Below are positions 27,401 to 30,323 of a stretch of DNA of 30,323 nucleotides, piece after piece; the first letter of the stretch is position 1, and the number at the start of each line of letters is the position of its first letter. This stretch comes from QHWK01 sp035315685 (lineage in GTDB: Bacteria; Acidobacteriota; Vicinamibacteria; Vicinamibacterales; CAVVIG01). Position numbers and translations under genes: made by a program. The stretch lies in contig DATFXR010000075.1 of the NCBI GenBank assembly GCA_035315685.1, positions 1 to 30,323 on the forward strand, written 5' to 3'. Under the pieces are notes generated by a model. That model ran no database searches and was not told where the DNA came from. It saw nothing but the letters and a program-made list of their open reading frames with translations.

Positions 27401-29475
27401 CTCTTGTAGAAGCGGACGCCGGAGATGAAGCCGTCGATGTCGCTGCGGAACTTGACCCCGAGCTCGACGGCGCTCGCGTCGCCGCCGTCGATGTTCGACG
27501 GCGTAGTCGTCGCCGGAATCCAGAGACTGCACGGACACGTGCGGGTGACCGTCACTCCGGCCGACGGCGTTTCGATATTGGCGCTGTCGTCGATGGCGCG
27601 GCTCTTGATCGTCATCGCGCCATAGCCGGTGACCGGCAGCGTAATCGTCCACGATTCGAGGCCGTTCGCCCGATGCCAGGTCGCGCCGCCGTCGAGCGAG
27701 ACCTCCACGGCCGCGACGCGGCCGAGCGTGTCCGTCGCGGTGCCACTGACCGTGAGATTCGTGCCCGTCGGCACCGAACTGCCGCTGACCGGCGCGCTGA
27801 TCGACGAGACCGGTGGTGCGACGTCCGCCGATGGCGTCGCGGGTGTCAGTCCCGGCTGCAGCAGTCCGGCCTGCGCGCCCATGTCGCCGAGGATGTTGAC
27901 TGTGGCCTGCTGCAACGACAGGTTGGTGTAGTCGCTCGTCCCATCCGGCAGCCGGTCATGCGCGTTGTCCAGCCCCCACGACCACTGCACGGTGCCGGCG
28001 CCGAACACCAGCGCGCCGCTGCTATGGCGATACAACGTGAACGAATGGGTCGACGTGCCCGGATTGTACGTGGACCCGTAATCCGTCAGCCGCTGGTCGA
28101 CGTTCGCGGTCGTCGACGATAGCGTCATCAGCCCGGCCGGCCGGAAACCGTTGTCGAGATCCTCGTCGAACTCGTACCCGAGGATGCCGCCGGCGAAGAC
28201 ACCGCTGCCCGATACGCGCGGCACGAGCGTGCCGCCGCCGGCCGCCGCGATCGGCGTGTTGCGCCAGAAGCGCAGCGCCGCCGCGGCGGGTGGCACCGCA
28301 ATGCTGGGGAACTGCGCCTGACAGCACTGTGTCGTGAAGATCGTGCCGGTGAGCGCGTTCTCGGGACGGCCGCCGTCAGCCGGCGGGCTGAAACGCGGAT
28401 CGCGCCACGTGCCGGTCCACGTCGGCGGATCACGCGGATCGATCACGGCGTTCGCGTGCGTCTCCTTGTACGAGACCAGCGTCCGGTACGGCGTGTTGGT
28501 GCCGTCGATGCTGCCTTCCCATCGCGTCTTCCAGAAAATCTCGTTGCCGCTGAGGAACGCGAGGTGCACGCCGGCGGCGCGCGCGTTCTCGACGTTGGTG
28601 CGCTGGGCGCCCGACCAGTATTCGTCGTGTCCAACTGACAGGAACGCGCGATGACGCTTGCTCGCCAGTGTGGCGCCGGTGCGATCGGTGTCCACGCCGG
28701 TGGTGTAGCTGACGTCGTAACCGTTTGCCTCGAGCCAGCGCACCATCGGGTACTCGGCGTTGAACACCGCATTGGAGGGCGTCGTGCCACGCGTCGTGAT
28801 CGGCCGGTTGTAGCTCACCTTGTAGGCGCGAGTCGGGCTGGTGCCCGGGGCGCCGACATAAAGACTGTTGCCGCCGTACTGGTTGTAGGCCTGCCAGGTG
28901 GTATCCGATGTCTGGAACAACAGGTCGGACGATCCGGCATCGTCGCGGACGACGAAGACGATGTGGCTTGCGCCGCCGGTATCCGGCCGCGTGAGGCGCG
29001 CGACATAAATCCCCGACGTCGCCGTCGCGGGAACTGCCCAGGCCGCCGACTCCGCCCAGTTCCCGCAGTCGACCAGGCCGCTCGCCGTATCCGTGATGCA
29101 GGCGGGCTGCGGCTGCGGCAGCGGGACCGACGGTGCGATCGTGGCGATGCGCCGCGCACCCAGCCCGTTGTAGTAGCCGAGGCGGTAGATCGCGATCTGA
29201 TAGCTGGTGGCGGTGGTCTTGACCTTGAAGTGCACGACCTGGCCGCGATTGACGCTGATGTCGGTGGCGAAGCCCTGGATCGTTGCGTCGCCGGAACCGG
29301 ACACGTCCCACTCGGATGCGGGCGCACCGGTGTTCTGGTTCTCGCAGACGATCAAATTCGGTCCGCACTGCGCCGAGGCATCGGGGCCAGGGGATTGTGC
29401 GACGGTGGCGGCGATCAGGAGTGCGGCCATGCACAGACGTCGGACGTACGAAGACACGCGCAGCGAGGCGGGCAT
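24475..29475 (-). CDS. Giant gene 4: secreted modular protein with N,N-dimethylformamidase-beta-like domain and three DUF4082 modules
   Basis: 1666 residues from the ATG at 29475; the frame stays open to a TTG at 29511, but the ATG gives a proper signal peptide (MPASLRVSSYVRRLCMAALL, cleavage near ASAQ). The dimethylformamidase-beta-like domain covers about 38-535, with GFATDISVNRGQVVHFKV, FQTSDTTWQAYNQYGG, HDEYWS (283-288), SGNEIFWKTRWEGSIDG, DGGRPENALTGTIF and GAGTVQWSWGLDNAHDR. Then come an Ig-like domain (about 550-640), DUF4082 (646-805), a Big_5/SbsA-like Ig (805-920), DUF4082 (about 925-1085), Big_5 (1087-1205), DUF4082 (1207-1365), a ConA-like lectin domain (about 1370-1560, FRIDWTTSNVVYSVDG) and a final beta-sandwich ending TDVTLSFTR. 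There is no sortase, PEP-CTERM or membrane anchor, so it is secreted or surface-associated by other means. It lacks the extra Cys pair of genes 1 and 2 (LYCGGPLSN...C). It is the only intact member of the gene 3/4 subgroup here. Confidence 0.92.
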   Translation of the reverse strand: MPASLRVSSYVRRLCMAALLIAATVAQSPGPDASAQCGPNLIVCENQNTGAPASEWDVSGSGDATIQGFATDISVNRGQVVHFKVKTTATSYQIAIYRLGYYNGLGARRIATIAPSVPLPQPQPACITDTASGLVDCGNWAESAAWAVPATATSGIYVARLTRPDTGGASHIVFVVRDDAGSSDLLFQTSDTTWQAYNQYGGNSLYVGAPGTSPTRAYKVSYNRPITTRGTTPSNAVFNAEYPMVRWLEANGYDVSYTTGVDTDRTGATLASKRHRAFLSVGHDEYWSGAQRTNVENARAAGVHLAFLSGNEIFWKTRWEGSIDGTNTPYRTLVSYKETHANAVIDPRDPPTWTGTWRDPRFSPPADGGRPENALTGTIFTTQCCQAQFPSIAVPPAAAALRFWRNTPIAAAGGGTLVPRVSGSGVFAGGILGYEFDEDLDNGFRPAGLMTLSSTTANVDQRLTDYGSTYNPGTSTHSFTLYRHSSGALVFGAGTVQWSWGLDNAHDRLPDGTSDYTNLSLQQATVNILGDMGAQAGLLQPGLTPATPSADVAPPVSSISAPVSGSSVPTGTNLTVSGTATDTLGRVAAVEVSLDGGATWHRANGLESWTITLPVTGYGAMTIKSRAIDDSANIETPSAGVTVTRTCPCSLWIPATTTPSNIDGGDASAVELGVKFRSDIDGFISGVRFYKSSLNTGTHVGNVYSSAGALLGTATFTNETASGWQQVNFASPISVTAGTSYVASYHTDTGHYAATGNYFATGLDSPPLHALSNATSLNGVYQYGPSSFPSLSFNASNYWVDVVLTTSIAGDTTPPTVTSISPASGATGVGTNVVVRVTFSEAVAPATISTSTIELRDATNAAVPGVVAYDSPTRTATFDPNAALAMSSTYTIIVHGGTSGPRVTDIAGNALAGNVTSSFTTAAPVTCPCTIWNPATSTPGVPDSGDASAVELGVKFRTDVDGFISGVRFYKSAANTGAHIANLWTAAGALVATATFTGESTSGWQQANFGSPVAVSANTTYVASYHTNTGHYAATGAYFAAAGVDAAPLHATANGVSPNGVFVYGASGFPSSSWNATNYWVDVVFTTSPPAGDTTPPTVTGVTPAAGAAAASTAIVSAAFSEAMNPATIGTSTFDLRDGSGALVPATVSYNATNQTATLSQSAPLVAGTTYTARVHGGATGPSVKDAAGNALAADVVWSFPVTSGPACPCGLFGNVTVGSADAGDASAVELGVKFKADVDGYVTGVRYYKSTANSGVHVGNLWTSTGTRLATATFTNESATGWQLVTFSTPVAISANTIYVASYHTNTGHYAASAGYFQAALDSPPLHAVANATSVNGVYQYGAGGFPNSSFNATNYWVDVVFTTTPPQPPSGFVDTSLADFGRGTINAGGYLAHSGDGEVTLAPAVGTEFDGTALPTGWSAVSWGGATTTVSVSGGALTVDGARASTDALFGARALEFSATFSGAPYEHVGFGLTFNETLWAIFSSGAGDALYARSNNGTVATDTPIAGNWFGSPHVFRIDWTTSNVVYSVDGVVVATHNIAIGGTLRPIASDYSGDGRVLAVQWLHLTPYATSATFTSGVLDAAAPVTWTSATWNGAAPAGTSVALSVRFGNTATPDATWTAFTPAVNGSISGAGRYAQYRLDLATTDTKQTPVVTDVTLSFTR
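25387..27538 (-). repeat. Tandem DUF4082-Big_5 repeat inside gene 4 (period about 840 bases)
   Basis: Three DUF4082 copies begin at CPC codons near 27538, 26699 and 25854, about 839 and 845 bases apart. Each ends with a conserved NYWVDVV segment (near 27070, 26227 and 25391). Big_5 domains occupy the spaces between. Gene 3 keeps one whole and one half copy, and genes 1 and 2 have one each. The copies are near-repeats at DNA level and are likely substrates for unequal recombination. Confidence 0.75.
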
Positions 29476-29485
29476 GACGCAAAAG

Positions 29486-29496
29486 TGAGCAACGGA
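29486..29496 (-). promoter_or_regulatory. Shared leader motif TCCGTTGCTCA before gene 4
   Basis: Lies 11 bases before the start codon. Together with the flanking GGCCCG it resembles the copies before genes 1 and 2, which sit over 100 bases from their starts. Confidence 0.4.
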
Positions 29497-29504
29497 CGGG
29501 CCAT

Positions 29505-29546
29505 GACACAAACGTCAATTGCCGCCGCCAATTGCGCGTTTGTGTC
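29505..29546. promoter_or_regulatory. Long inverted repeat just upstream of gene 4
   Basis: GACACAAACG (29505-29514) pairs with CGTTTGTGTC (29537-29546) without mismatch. Inside, CAATTG pairs with CAATTG across a seven-base loop (CCGCCGC), with one wobble and one bulge between the stems. It lies 30 bases before the gene 4 start. It may be an operator for a dimeric regulator or a hairpin in the 5' leader. Confidence 0.5.
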
Positions 29547-29573
29547 GCAATGCCCGCCGCAACTTCGCGACCT

Positions 29574-29602
29574 GCGAGAAATAAGTCTCCACAGAGGAAG
29601 AC
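29574..29602 (-). promoter_or_regulatory. Two-box element upstream of gene 4 (promoter candidate)
   Basis: Plus strand GCGAGA (29574-29579), 15 bases, then AGGAAGAC (29595-29602). It matches CCGAGA-N15-AGGCAGAC of genes 1 and 2 with the same spacing and one difference in each box. It lies about 100-127 bases before the start codon. Confidence 0.4.
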
Positions 29603-29644
29603 AAACCGAGCGCCGCGATCGGCGGTTTTCAGCCTGCCGCATGT

Positions 29645-29667
29645 AAATGCGCCGAATTCGGGCATTT
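29645..29667. promoter_or_regulatory. Imperfect palindrome upstream of the ABC permease gene
   Basis: AAATGC-G-CCG-AATT-CGG-GCATTT pairs over nine positions with a single bulged G. It lies 63 bases before the permease start in the divergent intergenic region, so it may be an operator for the export genes. Confidence 0.35.
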
Positions 29668-29729
29668 CCTGACTGATCGCAAACGGCGGCCTGTCTGGAC
29701 ACCCATTTGCTCAAACAGCCGGCATACCG

Positions 29730-30323
29730 ATGACCGTGCTGACTGAGCTGATTTCCGAGCAGTGGGAGTACCGGGAGCTGCTCGTGCGCATGACTGCGCG
29801 CGATCTCCTGCTTCGTTACAAGCAGACCGTGATGGGGTTCGGGTGGGCGATCTTCATGCCCCTCGTGAACACCGCGATCTTCTCGGTCATTTTCACCCGC
29901 GTCGCGGTGATCGACGTCGGCCAGCCGTACCCGGTCTATGCCTTCTGCGGCCTGCTCGCCTGGAACTTCTTCGCCTCGTCGCTGCGGTTCTCGATTGCGT
30001 CGCTGACGAGCAACCCGAGCCTGGTGACCAAGGTCTACTTCCCGCGCGAGATCTTTCCGTTCTCCGCGGTACTGGTTTCGGCGGTCGACTTCGCGGTCGC
30101 CTCGCTGGTGCTGATCGGGCTGATGCTCTATTACCGCACGCCGGTCGGCTGGTCGCTCGCGCTGCTGCCGCTGGTCGTGTTGGCGCTGCTGATCTTCACG
30201 CTGGCTCTCGCGCTGCTGGTCGCGATGGGCAACCTGTTCTACCGCGACGTCAAGTACCTGTTCGAGATCGTCATCGCGGTCTGGATGTTCGCGACGTCGG
30301 TGGTCTATCCGATCGGCCGCGTC
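29730..30323 (+). CDS. ABC-2 type permease of a polysaccharide/O-antigen exporter, N-terminal part
   Basis: 198 residues are visible and the gene runs off the right end. The start MTVLTELISEQWEYRELLVR and the following DLLLRYKQTVMGFGWAIFMP are the cytoplasmic interface helix and first membrane entry typical of Wzm/KpsM/TagG-like permeases. Further hydrophobic segments include VYAFCGLLAWNFFA, FPFSAVLVSAVDFAVASLVL and LALLPLVVLALLIFTLALAL, and NLFYRDVKYLFEIV is a usual family motif. The partner ATPase would be expected just downstream. No strong ribosome site precedes the ATG. The gene diverges from the giant gene array, which suggests the array borders a surface-glycan export locus. Confidence 0.88.
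   Translation, partial: MTVLTELISEQWEYRELLVRMTARDLLLRYKQTVMGFGWAIFMPLVNTAIFSVIFTRVAVIDVGQPYPVYAFCGLLAWNFFASSLRFSIASLTSNPSLVTKVYFPREIFPFSAVLVSAVDFAVASLVLIGLMLYYRTPVGWSLALLPLVVLALLIFTLALALLVAMGNLFYRDVKYLFEIVIAVWMFATSVVYPIGRV

Noticed and set aside
25387..27538. Regularly spaced repeats considered as a CRISPR-like array
   Set aside because: The repeat is a protein-domain repeat of about 840 bases in frame within gene 4, with no short direct repeats or spacers.
25492..28122. Plus-strand open frame of 876 codons opposite gene 4 (and similar long ones at 702-2681, 8491-9621, 11824-13164, 18594-20177)
   Set aside because: All lie antisense to genes with clear domains, are extremely Arg-rich and lack domain motifs. 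They are the usual by-product of high-GC codon use.
29613..29630. Hairpin followed by TTTT on the plus strand
   Set aside because: Only five plus four pairs with a four-base bulge, and there is no plus-strand gene upstream to terminate.

Overview
The window is about 30.3 kb of GC-rich bacterial DNA (roughly two thirds G+C in the genes). The gene types suggest an environmental Acidobacteriota, perhaps of the Vicinamibacteria type: giant secreted proteins with an N,N-dimethylformamidase-beta-like domain plus DUF4082, a PQQ dehydrogenase beside NHL-propeller and Tat-type DapA-like proteins, and a sigma-54 activator with a characteristic C-terminal tail. This placement is inference. I see no rRNA, tRNA, CRISPR array or insertion sequence.

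Left part (1-5.9 kb). A truncated DapA-like aldolase-fold gene and a secreted PQQ-dependent dehydrogenase lie on the minus strand. A secreted NHL beta-propeller gene diverges from the dehydrogenase. About 480 bases without a convincing gene follow, then a stand-alone receiver-like protein that has lost its phosphoacceptor Asp (4320-4715, plus). It converges on a sigma-54 AAA+ activator (4737-5867, minus) with an altered GAFTGA loop. An inverted repeat covers the predicted -35 box of the activator.

Central and right part (6.3-29.5 kb). Four paralogous giant genes lie head to tail on the minus strand and fill about 23 kb. All encode a signal peptide, a dimethylformamidase-beta-like domain (HDEYWS and SGNE motifs), an Ig-like domain, DUF4082, a ConA-like lectin domain and other beta-sandwich modules. 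They form two pairs. Genes 1 and 2 (6316-13092 and 13743-20081) carry cadherin/Ig/MBG-type tails. Genes 3 and 4 (20482-24243 and 24475-29475) carry DUF4082/Big_5 repeats. Gene 3 is broken by two one-base frameshifts and a deletion of about 0.4 kb. Gene 2 has had its 3' end replaced by lower-GC DNA, and the original C-terminal coding sequence survives as a fossil just downstream (13582-13742).

The paralogs share non-coding parts as well. A two-box element, GTCTKCCT-N15-TCTCG on the coding strand, lies upstream of genes 1, 2 and 4, with a weak version before gene 3. A TCCRTTGCT motif lies in all four leaders. Genes 1 and 2 share one type of 3' hairpin element, and genes 3 and 4 share another. 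The window ends in a divergent ABC-2 polysaccharide-export-type permease (29730 onward). The array therefore borders what looks like a surface-polysaccharide locus. A plausible reading is a family of co-regulated, modular surface or matrix proteins evolving by tandem duplication and domain exchange. Whether the N-terminal domain is an active hydrolase is not known from sequence alone.
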